Origin: Bimastos eiseni
Taxonomy: Eukaryota; Annelida; Clitellata; Crassiclitellata; Lumbricidae
Direction: 5' to 3'
Length of the DNA: 64,000 nucleotides
NCBI GenBank assembly: GCA_959347315.1
Contig: OY365817.1
Coordinates: 7,003,731 to 7,067,730 of the forward strand
This document shows positions 52,000-63,391 of the stretch, piece by piece. Under the pieces are notes generated by a model. That model was not told where the DNA came from and made no database searches. It saw only the letters and a program-made list of their open reading frames with translations. Each line of letters opens with the position of its first letter. Positions within the stretch are counted from its first letter, which is position 1. Both the position numbers and the translations under genes were made by a program.

Positions 52000-54660
52000 A
52001 GACACAGCTATCACGCCTTCTGCTCAACACGTATCTCTCGATCTATTTCCGTGTATGGCATAAACGGCCGCACACGTATATTTTATCATGCACCACAATT
52101 GACGGAGTAAGTTCCCTTCCTCTGTGTTGGCAGTTACCCACCAACACTGATATATTCTGCGTCGATGAAAATGACACTGACATGGTATTCACGGACACTG
52201 ATAGTGAAGGTCTTCTGTCTATAACCTTCGCTATCTGCACACAGATCTTCGATCCGACCTACGCACGAGGGGGCCCGACCTCGCACTTCAGTCAGTTCTC
52301 AGAACTGTGTGTGACGACAAGCAACCGTGTATTCACCTGGGTACCCGATTACCCAAACGTACTCGTATCGATCACTTCGATCAGACACGCAAATAGATAC
52401 ATTTCGGGAAAATGGGAGGAGTATCTATGACCAACGTAGGTAGCCAAGAGTAATATTTACGCATCGATCAATTCTTTGTCTATTGGTCTACTTGTTATCT
52501 CTAACCTGGGTTTTCGACTGCCCAGACTTTCACGTGCTTCTTGGTCAATTTCCGTGTGCGGCATACCGGCCTCACACGCATAAGTTATCATGCACACGAT
52601 TGACCGTCCTCTGCGTTGGTAATTGTCCGCCAACACCGTAATATATTCTAATACTCGGGAAACCGGGAGGAGTAACTATGACCAACGTAGGTAACAAACA
52701 AGAGTACCTATCGAACGACCATAAAGCCATCAAGAAGAGTTACTTGACTTGTAACCTGAAGGTATCAATCGGCGCCATTGTTTTCTCTTGTTTGTCACGT
52801 GCTCTTCTAACGTGTTCACCCTCCACGTGTAATTCCAGCGGGTCCTTCGGGAATTTCCCCGATATTTCTATCGAACGTATCCAATGGGGAACTTTCCCCG
52901 TATGTGCCAACGCTCCACCGGCAGCTCTCTCGGTTTGTACGGCTGCTACTCCGGGAATCTACCCGGCTTGTATCTCTTGCGGCCACCCGAATTTTCACGT
53001 CTCCGACAACCTGCGGAAACTGGTAGGAGTACCTATGACCGAACTAGGTAGCCAACAAGTATCTCTCTCGGCCTGCTTGCATCTGTCACGATCTGATACT
53101 TTAGTATCCGATCACCCAGACTCTCACATGTCTGTAACTTCCTTGTCCTCTCATCGTAGGATCATCTAGATACTCGTCACTTAGAGCTCTGACCAACGGT
53201 AATGCACCAACTCTCGTTTCTCAGACTCGATTCTCTCACAGTCACCTGAGGTAAGTGTCACCACGTTACTTCTATGTTTCACACAGACCTGTATTATTAT
53301 AATCACTTTCTCTAAAGCAATTATACTCTGTCTCTTATACACTGGAACGAACCACTGGCAGATATTTCGAAGAAGTCGTCGAAAAGAGATTATGTAGTTA
53401 GATCTACAAGTAGAAATTAGTAGACACCTCGCGGGGAAACCGCGAGCCAAGATATTGCAACTAGACACCCAAGTGAATAGATTTCTGGAAAACGAGAGGA
53501 GTAAGTCTGACCGACATAAGTAACCAACAAGAAGATTTACCGAAAGATCGTAAGACAATACAGAAGACATACTGCGGGGACACCGCAAGTACAGATATTA
53601 CGTTTAGTAACTCAAGTAAAGATACGCGGGGAAACCGCGACCTAAGACATTGCGATTAGACACGCAAATCAACAGATTGCTGGTAAACGGGAGGAGTAAA
53701 TATGACCACGTTAGATAGCCAAGTATAGATATTTACGGAAAACCGTAAATAGAAAAGAATATGCAGAGACGCCCACAATTGATAAGGTTTTCGGCACCAA
53801 AGGGAACTTTCCCTGTATCGAACGGACCAATGGGGTCACCCTCCCCGTATTTATCGAATGTATTCATGTTTTCCAGTATTTGTCAACGGCTTCTCCAGTA
53901 GCTCTCAGTCTGTTTCCAACGACTTCACGGGGTCGCCCTGCCCGTCTTTTAACCAACGTGTACACTGGGGAATTCTTCCCGTAAATTGTCTCAACAGTAT
54001 AACGGAATGTCTCAACGCCATAATCTGTCTCGATGTAACGTTCAGTTGCTCGGGGCTTTACCCGATCTCTATTTCTCACGGCCACCGATCGGGTCACGTA
54101 TCCGACAACCTGCTGGAAATCGTGAGGAGTAACTATGACCGATCTAGGTAGCCAACAAGAATATTTCTTGGCCACCAGAATTCCCACGGTCTGCACGGTC
54201 GGGGATTTTTCCCAGTCTATCTCTCTGTCGGCCGCCGAGGCCTCTCTCGATATATGCGTCGGTCCCTTCTGGGACTCACCCAGTCTGTATCACTCACGGC
54301 CACCAACGGGGTCACCATCTTCCCCGTATTCCCGTACAGAACTGTCATTCATTCGTTTATTTATGACAATCGGGTCTCTACGCACTCTCGAACGGTACCC
54401 AGACCTGTGAGCATTTCTCACGATCGGTCTTTCTCTGTCAGCCTGTGGACTCCTACGATCAGGGCACGGTCCGTCTTGCGATCGACGGCAGAGGGGCCCA
54501 CCCCACCAGATCAGCGAAAAGCAGCACCGGCCTGACCGCGAGAGCGGCTGTCACTAGAGGTAGCATTTTTATGGCAACACGATCTCTGGAGCGGTACGAG
54601 AACCACTCTACGTATGAAGCAGTACGAACCACTGCTCCACATATATAGCGATGCACCGCA
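52000..54660 (+). repeat. Stem-loop-rich irregular repeat region
   Basis: A box close to GGAGGAGTAACTATGACC followed by AACGTAGGTAGCCAACAAG recurs at about 52416, 52669, 53026, 53506, 53693 and 54128 at irregular spacing (roughly 190-480 bp). Between the boxes are many short hairpins with 3-5 nt loops, for example CTCGCGGGGAAACCGCGAG (53428-53446), CGCGGGGAAACCGCG (53625-53639), TATTTACGGAAAACCGTAAA (from 53730), GGGAACTTTCCC (near 53801) and GGGGTCACCCTCCCC (near 53832). Two longer blocks (52880-53050 and 53955-54180) are homologous. Open frames here follow the repeat and show no protein motif. The family is unknown to me. Confidence 0.7.
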
Positions 54661-54835
54661 TGTCAGGCTATACTCAAGCCAATTCATGCGTCTGCAAGCT
54701 ATGCACTCAATTAAAAATCGCCGATCGGTCTTCCCTCCCATACGCAACACTGTAAAATATATATACGTAAAATAACGTTATGGCGAGCCGATTATTTAAA
54801 TAAATAATTCATTCAAACCTTGTGGCATGTCCGCC

Positions 54836-54882
54836 ACATATATATGTATATATACATATATATATTATGTGTGTGTGTGTTG
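54836..54882. repeat. (TA)n/(TG)n simple repeat
   Basis: ATATATATGTATATATACAT continues into TGTGTGTGTG. Confidence 0.9.
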
Positions 54883-55354
54883 AAAGGGCTTTTGGCCAAA
54901 AGAGTTGACTTCTCTTCTCATCAGACAGAAATGTTTGTTTCTGTGACTGTAAATACTTGATAAATTGAGCGACTGAAGGGACGATGACGAAGTCTTTAGC
55001 CAGGTTACACAAATTCTGGAAGACGGCTCATAATTCGGCGTTTAGAACGGAAACTGGAGTTTAGGAAGAAGCCATTGGATCAGTCATTAATCAGGAATCA
55101 TTCTGACGACGTCGAGTTCTTCATGCTCTACACAAATAGGCTACGTCGAAGTAGCTGACGAAAAGGGAGGAGACGAACACCACAGAACCAGCTATAAGCC
55201 TATAACCCTTGTCATAGGCCTACTGGTTTTAAGCCGTACAAAGCCAGCTCTCCTCTCCAGCTCTCCATCCTCGCATCTTCATCTATAGCATTCGTTGATT
55301 TTCCAATGAGTTGATCTCTTAATTAGCCCGGGATCAATTGGACCTAAAAACATG

Positions 55355-55938
55355 TCCCGTGGCGGTTTTAGTGATGAAAAGATGCAGTTGGTGTCATTCT
55401 CTTCGTCTGATGGTGGAGATTAATAAAATTTCTTGTGCGTGTCGTCCACCCGCTGCAGGCGTCCATAAAACAAGATGGCGGCTAAAATGGCCGCCATGAA
55501 ATACTTGTCGCAATATCTCTGGAGTTATATATGATAAAAAGGTGATTTTATTGTCTAAGGCATGGCTGATGGTTCGAGGAATTTTCAAAATATATTTTCA
55601 ATAATGTCTGAACATTGTGCAACCTTGAAAATCAAGGTAACACGGCCAAAATGGTCAATCAGCCATTGCTCAGGAACAATAAATAATACTGAAGTGATTT
55701 CGGTGTTCAGGATATGGTTTTCAGTGCCAGGGAATTATAAAAGTGCAGCTTCATTATTGCATGAACATCACGTGAACTTTGAGGTCACGGTCACACTGTA
55801 AAAATGATCAAGCATCCATTTATCAGTAACTATGAATGATACAGGGATGCGTTTGGTGCCTAGAATATGGTCTTCAAAGGCAAGGAATAAAAAAAATTAT
55901 TTTGAATAATCAACCGCATCACTAAGACCGCCACGGGA
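55355..55938. mobile_element. 584-bp TIR element (non-autonomous DNA transposon)
   Basis: TCCCGTGGCGGTTTTAGTGA (from 55355) and TCACTAAGACCGCCACGGGA (ending 55938) are inverted with a single mismatch over 22 bp. The interior has no transposase. It contains the inverted words CAAGATGGCGG and CCGCCATG and a TTTGAGGTCACGGTCACACT segment. No convincing flanking duplication longer than two bases is visible, so the superfamily is undetermined. Confidence 0.7.
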
Positions 55939-56873
55939 TGACAATTGTCCCCGGACAATCTTATTGGAGCGCTATATCATCGTCCATCGATTGACTGAAT
56001 ATGAAATTTATTTAAGTCATCTTTAGAGTATGCTTTACATACGTCGTAAAATTTCGTCTGATTCCGTTAATAGTTGCAAAATACCGTGTATTGCATTATA
56101 ACTTGCATATAAAACAAAAAATCCTATCCAGTTTTTTCCACAATAATTATTTGAGCGATGTCTTGTCGTATAGGAATTAGTGAGGACCATGAACCGCGTA
56201 TGCGTGACTTCTGAAGCCTAGACTAACAGTTGAAGAAGTTGGTGGTTTGGCATTATAATTTGAAAGCATCGAGCTTCAGCTACAGGAGCGGAGAGTAATG
56301 TTTGAGCCCATAGTTGTTTCATGGAAACGTAGGCAGCATGTTGGCAACGAATGCATGTGTCTGTGCTGTCTGTTGTGTTTTCCGTGTAAATTTTCATCAC
56401 CAATCGTAAGCTGCTGCAGTAACTGCAGCAGAAGTAGCGCATGCGCAGGAGCCTATTCAGTTAGATGCAAGTGGCACAAATGGTCAGAGACTGCACGGAT
56501 CGATTGAAACAAGTCTCGAACGTTTAGAAAAAGTACAGAACCGGCCCTGGAAAGACTTCGTCTGATGCGAGTCGAAAGACAACTTGTCATCATCCGTTCA
56601 TGCTATACTTGTGATGAAAGTGGTTTGTCCGTTTGAAATTAAATGAAAATTATAAACAAAAAGACACCTGGTCATATAAAGACTGCAGTTGGTATTGTGT
56701 TGAGAATGCGCCTCTGCAGAGGTAGTTCAGGAATCAAGAAGTTAACGGATACCAATTCAGTGAGCAGCTCATTTGAATACACAGAACGCGAATGAAACTG
56801 ATATTATATGGATTACGAGACAATTAAAACAGAAGCATTCTATGTATATCAGTCAGAAAGCTTTACAATGTGC

Positions 56874-56910
56874 CATGACCTACATGTGACCTTCTTACAT
56901 GTAGGTCATG
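56874..56910. repeat. Perfect hairpin, 14-bp arms
   Basis: CATGACCTACATGT (56874-56887) pairs with ACATGTAGGTCATG (56897-56910) around a 9-nt loop. Confidence 0.85.
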
Positions 56911-57004
56911 TAAGAACAATCACAGATGCTTACGAAGATGAATTCACGGATACACAAAGACGAATTCCGCAATTTTCTGGCATGCTATCTTCTACTAGCT
57001 TGTG

Positions 57005-58108
57005 AAAAGAACTTCTCATCTGGTAACTCAGTTTTCTATACTTTCCTATAGTCTGTTTACTTCTTTGCATATGTATAGCATAGTAATACGTATACGCGCA
57101 TAAATATACACCGATGTTTTAAACTCGCATCAGTTGTCAGTTGGTGCCAAAGTTTTGTCGATAGACTACTCGTGGAAACTATATGCTAGAGCTACACAAT
57201 CAGTATTCCAAAACCGGTGAACCTTGAACACTGTCATCATTATTTTATAAGCCTATATGCCTACAGACGCTGCAGAAATGCAAATGCATACATATGAATA
57301 TATATTTCAGAAATGCGCAAATGCGCAAAAATGAACATACATTGCGTTAAACCTGACTTGTTTGGCAAATGCATACAAATATTGACTCATTTCCACTAAA
57401 CTACCACAGCAAGGTAGTCCTCAACTGGTAGCAGCTCTTTAAGATGTAGGTAGTTGGTCATTTCTAGTACATCTCCAGTCACTCCACCGACATTTGGCTC
57501 GCAAAGGTCTGCTTCTGGCAGTTACAAAGGACGGTCGATTTAGCCACTTACATTCGCATTTCCACAAAGTTGATAATTAAATTATATAAAAAATTAAAAC
57601 TATACACGAAGTATATATAAAACAGTTTGTACATCGTTCTTACACCACTGCAGGCCTACATGTAGGCCTACACCATATCCACGCTAGAAGAAGCGTCGTT
57701 TGTGTCCCTAATGTGTCGATTTCTACATCACAACAAACTTTCCATAGAAATTCAAATACCATTGCAAATTAAGAAACTCAGTAAACCAACGCTTGCATCA
57801 AACTTATTTAAACCACAGTCAATAGCATAATTGTCCAATCTCCTCTGGGTTCGTAATCTTCGTATCAGTCAACTTCTGACTTTTTAATTAATGCCACAGG
57901 ATATTTTATTCCAATTGTCATCGACGTCCGTCAACACGGCGTCACCTGTGCAATATATATAACTCGTTGCGGTTGAATTTCCCGGTTTAACGATCGCCAG
58001 AGGCGGATGAAGTTGAGTGAACTAATTTTGACTGAGCGCAGTTAAAATTTGTGTGACGTTTTATAATTATTGTTCATGCAACTTACAGTGACAGACGTAG
58101 AACCGGTC

Positions 58109-58110
<2 letters not shown>
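57005..58110. other. Non-coding spacer
   Basis: No gene or larger repeat is seen. A duplicated AGGCCTACA word lies at 57652-57672. Confidence 0.45.

Positions 58111-58111
<1 letters not shown>

Positions 58112-58184
<73 letters not shown>
58112..58184. repeat. (TA)n dinucleotide repeat, ~72 bp
   Basis: Uninterrupted TATATATATATATATATATA. Confidence 0.98.
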
Positions 58185-58187
<3 letters not shown>

Positions 58188-58189
58188 GC

Positions 58190-59650
58190 TGACTAAGAAA
58201 ATTGGAGTATTGCACCAATTAAGAATAATATAATTATATCTAATTATTAACCTCTAAATTCCTCATAAAATCACCGGAAAACCGACGAAGAGAAACACGG
58301 TTAAAGAGGAGTCAAAAGAGGAAATCAGAAGGTGACGAGGCCGATAGCGAAAACGAACAATCGATAAATCAAATACAACGACGCCATTGTTGACCTTACC
58401 ACCAAATGTGCAAGTGACGCACAACGAACGGTATTTTGGTTCGAAATGTGTAGTTTAGACAGGATTAATCGAATTTAAATATCTTGTGCATTGTATATAA
58501 CAGCGATTCAGCAAAGTATTAACTAAGATCGCAGTGGATGATAATTTATATCTGAGAGCATTTATGGTCGTAGGCCCTATATTATATTGTCAGGTATAAT
58601 ATATGGCTTTTATAGGTGAATTCCGCCGAGGACAGACGAAACACAGACGACTCAGTCTCAGGGCTCATCCAAACCCTAGGCCTATAGCTTATATAACATA
58701 GCCCTAACCATAACCATGGCCATAAACCTAACACTAACTCAGCTAACCCTAAAATATAGTCACAGGTATACGCCTACTAACCTCACTTGACGTTGCTTAA
58801 CTGTATTGCGTTTACGACGAACGCGCAGTGTCAGATAATAATGCAACTCTGAATTTCTACATTCCAATCTTTTGAACTTAAAAACTGTGAACGTAGATAT
58901 TTAAAAAATAATTTTAAAAATTACTTATAATGAGGAATCTATGTAAACGAGTTCAGCGTCGCGCTTTGGTCTGTGTGTAGAAATGGATTGTAGGTCTATG
59001 TATGCACTTGGTCCGTCCCTTTTTCTGAATGCGCCATTGCTGTCGTCTTCTGTTGCCGATAACGGTCTCTGTCTCATCTGGAGGCAGTGGGGAGTATTGT
59101 TGTTTCTTACAACTGCCTGCTACAATCGGAAATTTCATTTTATCTCCAAACCGTCCGCATGTTATCGTATTTGGAAACGATGGATTACGGTAGAACTGGA
59201 AACTGAAACTGCTAATTCAAAGACCTGACAGAGCAGTCAGTGCGGCGGCGGCCTTTTAGGTTCCATTGAAAGACTAGGAACAACGGAGAGTCGCTGCTGG
59301 TCACTGCAGATTCGGCGTTGATTCTGTTAGACCGATCCTTTGTGCGTCAAAAGACGGTATTAGGTTTAGCGGGACAAATATTAGCTGCTGGATCGACCTC
59401 TACAGATTTCGCATTGACGAGCGATCGCATTCAGTTTCAGACACTGATTTGGAATTATCAGAGTGAAGCTGTGAAAGTTGTCTGGTCTAAATTGTAGAAC
59501 TCTACACATTATTTCACCGTCTAATAATTATAAGATCAGAGGTCATATGCTGTGAATGGAGGTCAAAGTGATCCAGTTTCACGCGGACATCATAACTAAC
59601 TAGATGAACATCATTGAACTTACATATAAACATAAAGTCTTTACATCACA
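58190..59650. other. Non-coding spacer
   Basis: No supportable gene. The short CCCTAACC/AACCATAACC-like stretch near 58700-58760 recalls telomere-type repeats but is degenerate. Confidence 0.4.
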
Positions 59651-59654
59651 TCAT

Positions 59655-59740
59655 AATCGTAATCTTAATCTCAACATTTGTACAGCTCCCACAAAAGCGA
59701 AGTCGCGGGAGCCAGCTTATTCACATCCACCACAAGTTGG
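59655..59740 (+). repeat. ~90-bp dispersed repeat, copy 2
   Basis: It matches 21853-21950 in order and orientation: ATAATCGTAATCTTAATCTC, CCCACAAAAGCGAAGTCGCG, GCCAGCTTATTCACATCCAC. Confidence 0.75.
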
Positions 59741-60425
59741 TACAGCAAGCATACCATTATAGTCAGAATGCACAGTTTACTGTTTCTTGAGTTTGCTGAA
59801 ACATTCTAGAAGAGAGGGCAGCACCTGTTCCAGTCGACTCAAAAACGGCGCACTCCGATTTAGGCTGAATACTGGAAAAACTTGGTGTCCCGCGTTGAGT
59901 AAAACCCTAGGCGTCTGCGATTTCAGATTTGCTGGGTCGTTCCTGGAGTCAGAATCGAGTTCGAGTTTGAGTGTAGAGGTGTTTGAGTCAAAGACTGAGT
60001 CCGAGTCGCAAAATAGCGAGTTTAAATTTGAGTTCAAGACACCAAGTGCATCAACATCATTGATATACACAATTCATTGGCATAGAAATTAATTACCCCA
60101 CTATTTATGCTGAAAATTATTTATGTAATTTAGCCAAATTTCACATCACAGAGACGCTAAATTATACAAAGTTTTGCTCGATAGGCTCGAGGACTCAAAA
60201 GGATTCTTAGATTGCTAAATGAGATATACAGGAACATTCAGTTATTAAACTGTAAATTGCAGTCATGGCAACACAGTTACCAAGTCGTGAGACTCTCTGT
60301 TGATGTCGTGGCCATGGTTGATTTTGTGAACAGTGCATTCAGTTCATTTGAACTCAGTCTAACATTCTTGTATGTTCGATGACCGTCCGATGTTTTTATT
60401 ACACTTTCTATGTCAGTACACTGAA
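59741..60425. other. Non-coding spacer with GAGT-rich segment
   Basis: Around 59940-60050 there is a degenerate GAGTC/GAGTT-rich run. Neither strand gives a convincing protein. Confidence 0.4.
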
Positions 60426-60426
60426 G

Positions 60427-60605
60427 AACACCTCAGGACACCCGACGACACTCCCAGGACACCCGACGACACCCCAGGACACCCGACGACACCCCGACGA
60501 CATCCGACAACACCTCAGGACACCCGACGACACCCCCAGGACAACTGACGACACCCCAGGACACCCGACGACACCCCCAGGACACCCGACGACACCCCAG
60601 GACAC
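60427..60605 (+). repeat. ~20-bp minisatellite (AGGACACCCGACGACACCCC)n
   Basis: About nine imperfect units with CCCC/CCCCC and ACTGACG/CATCCG variants. The Thr/Pro/His-rich open frame across it is a repeat artefact. Confidence 0.95.
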
Positions 60606-60974
60606 GAGATGGGACCCAGTATGCTGCGCTGCATATCTATATTATTAACTGTGTTCAACTATCGCCGATATATACAGCCGTATTGCACATTGGCCTACAT
60701 GTTTTTACTATATATATTTTCAACAGTGTCATGTGGATGATAGGTAATGCTAAATCGCAGATATTGCAGGTCAACCTTCTTATTAGTGATATTACTGTCC
60801 AAATGGTCAATGTGTTACCATTAGTAGAAAGGCGGCCTTTAATTATGTATAGTCTAAAATACTATAGTATGAAGTATTCGCATCATGAGTATACGCCATA
60901 ATGGATTAAGAGAAGTATTGACCTACACATCACTTCAACCGAAGACTGCTTGTTATTTGTGTATTTGTTCTGTC

Positions 60975-61192
60975 GACGCCTCCTCCTCCTCGTCCTCGTC
61001 TTCTTTCTTCCCTCCTTCTCCTCTGCATCTTTCTCTCCTTCCTCTTCTCCCTCCTCTTTCTCCCCTCTTCCTTCCTCCTCTTCCTTCCTCCTCATACCTC
61101 CTCGTCTTTTTTCTCCTCATCGTCGTCGTCGTCCTCCTCCTCCTCTTCATCTTTCTCCTCCTCCTCCTCCTCCTCCTCCTTCTCCTCATCAA
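60975..61192 (+). repeat. Polypyrimidine (TCC/TCT)n tract
   Basis: About 215 bp are almost purely C/T on the plus strand with CTCCTCCTCCTCCTCCTCCT runs, long enough for triplex (H-DNA) formation in principle. Confidence 0.95.
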
Positions 61193-61753
61193 TAGACTGA
61201 CTGAGTTCTGCCATTAATTACTTCCCACTTACTCGTGTCCTCTGCTATTCATAGTCACCAAATTATCTGCAAAGCGAGAAATACGTCTCTGCAGAATCTC
61301 GGCCACTGCACCAACGTGTCGTCGTCGTCGTTCTGCTGATATCGACCTTAAATATTGTCCCAGGCTTTGAATCGAAGATCTTCCATACAACGGTCTTCCA
61401 TGTATACAACGGGACTCCATTTCCAATGTTTGTCCAATTCAGTCGGAACGAGCGTCACGTACGAGTGTCACATTGACGCAGACCTTTGAGGGAGGTCGTC
61501 TGAATGGCCAGTCCAGCAGGGCAGCAGTTGAATGCTACTCTGACGAGACTCTGCGTTTATGGGATGCCTTGTATAAATAAAAAGGAATATCGAGATTAAT
61601 TGTTACTTTCTGAAAGGATATTGCAATTTGCATGTACATGCGAGATGAGGTTTGAGAGGAGGAGAATCACACGCTTACAAACCGAAGCGATGAACGCTGA
61701 AGGTCATTTATGGCAACTTCAAATCGAATGAGACAACCTAAGAAAAGAAATTG

Positions 61754-62231
61754 CTCAACTGTGACTCACGTTTTCGGTAAAATATGGTTTTAGCGTCGGT
61801 AATTATCCTACGTGTGCTTAACGTCAATCGTATATGGTTTTAGCGTCGACATTGTGTGCTTGATGTCAGACTACATACGCATATACTTTCATCACATCCA
61901 GTTTCTATTTACGTGTTATTCTTTTCATCAATCCAGCTTCTTCTTAACCAGGAGTCTTTTCCTCACATCCAGCTTCCATTTAAACATAATTCCTTTCATC
62001 AATCCAGCTCCCATGCATTTGAATAGAATTATTTTCATCACATCCAACTTCTACTTAAGCAGGAGTTTTTTGTCACATCCAGCGTCTATTTATGTATCAT
62101 CCCTTTCATCACATCCAGCTTCTACATTCACTAACTAAAACGTTCTATGTAGTGTTTATGTTAACTGTTTAATATACATTACTAAATAATTACCGACGCT
62201 AAACCCATATTTTTTCTAGCGCTCAGTTGTC
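61754..62231. mobile_element. MITE-like TIR element carrying a minisatellite
   Basis: AATATGGTTTTAGCGTCGGT followed by AATTAT (61781-61806) is mirrored by ATAATTACCGACGCTAAACC followed by CATATT (about 62188-62213). Weaker matching continues outward (CTCAACTG at 61754; CAGTTGTC at about 62224). A second TATGGTTTTAGCGTCG lies at about 61832. Inside is the same ~37-bp minisatellite as at 16405-16705. No coding capacity. Confidence 0.65.
61880..62140 (+). repeat. ~37-bp minisatellite, second locus
   Basis: About seven units of CATCACATCCAGCTTCTACT and CATCAATCCAGCTCCCATGC type, including the AAGCAGGAGT variant, as at 16405-16705. Confidence 0.85.
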
Positions 62232-62239
62232 CTCAGATC

Positions 62240-63318
62240 GTAATCGTCGTAATTGTAATCGAAATCTCGAAAGTGCTACTTGAAGGCTATGTTCAGGGCA
62301 GCTGCTTATTCCCGAGCGCTAAATTATGTTAGAATGGTTGCCCCGTGTCGAACTCATAGTTTGCCACAATCACCAGGCCTTCTATGCCAGGAAGTAGTTT
62401 ATTCTTCTGGAGGTGCTATGCAAATTTAAACACGCAGTTTAAAGCAGTAGGCCTACCATGATACATATCAACAACCGGACAACTTCTTTTATTACGGATC
62501 GCCGACGTATTGTCGTTTTTATAGCGCACAAAATATTCTGTGAAATTTATAATTCTATACGCAGAAATTAAATTCATTTGAGTTTGAATTTGATAACTTT
62601 GGTGAATGCATTTGTCTTTAGTCGCCTGGATTACTGAATATGTGACTCGCTCGTTACTAATTAGGCCTAGCTAGCCTAAGACCACTTGCAGAAGCCCTGT
62701 GAGGTTTGAAACGCTTAAACAACTGTCTATACTAGTCATTGTCGTAACTAATAAATCAGGATATGATATATCATATAATTTCTCTACTTAAATCATTACC
62801 TGGAAGAAAACCTATTGATAAGGTTCAGCATGTTTACGAGATAATTTTGGTGAAGATGATGTGCAGTTATCTAATCTTCCTGTGGTCATTATATCCGTTC
62901 TCTGACCTTCTCTGACTTCTGTTATAAAGGGTGAGTGTGACATTTGACTCTCTTGCTTACCAAAGAAACAAGACGCTGAACTGCTAACAGTATATATATT
63001 AGGGTTATAACTTTTACAACCTCACAGTCCTGTATCATATTTGGGTGAACTTTTGTCCCAAAACAAAGAAATGAACTGTAATTTCAATATCTTTTTTTAA
63101 AAATGTCACCCCGAAATCAAGAAATCGCTAATACATCGAACGAGCAAACGCCCTAATGGAGTAGACCTATATTTTTCAATACAAATTTCTAAGTTCACAT
63201 GCACAGAAGACGACCAGATTTAGGTAGTGATATACCTGCCACAACAGCAGATATAGGCCTACTTAGAAACACGCCACGCAGTCAAGTTTAATATGGATTT
63301 AATGTTACGTTCTCACAG
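62240..63318. other. Non-coding spacer
   Basis: No supportable gene, RNA or repeat array. Confidence 0.45.
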
Positions 63319-63319
63319 G

Positions 63320-63391
63320 TGGTTAATTAGCTCATCTGGTTGAGATGATGTGCCATGGAACGAAAGTCTTAAGTTCAAAACCCGTAGCCTG
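63320..63391 (+). pseudogene. tRNA-like sequence (tRNA pseudogene or SINE head)
   Basis: TAGCTCATCTGG at 63328-63339 fits an A box and AGTTCAAAACC at 63372-63382 fits a B box, with the correct spacing for a pol III promoter. The acceptor stem does not pair well and the anticodon arm is unclear, so it is not a functional tRNA. It may be the head of a SINE or an old pseudogene. Confidence 0.5.

Noticed and set aside
52678..53169. 163-codon open frame as a protein gene
   Set aside because: It lies wholly within the stem-loop repeat region; its similarity to 53858-54151 reflects the DNA repeat, and no protein motif is present.
52000..54660. CRISPR-like array
   Set aside because: The recurring box has irregular spacing, the copies are diverged, the intervening segments are related to one another, and the context is a eukaryotic genome.
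58700..58760. Interstitial telomeric repeat (CCCTAA-like)
   Set aside because: Only a few degenerate CCCTAACC/AACCATAACC words; not a tandem TTAGGG array.
60379..60648. Thr/Pro-rich protein
   Set aside because: Encoded entirely by the 20-bp minisatellite.
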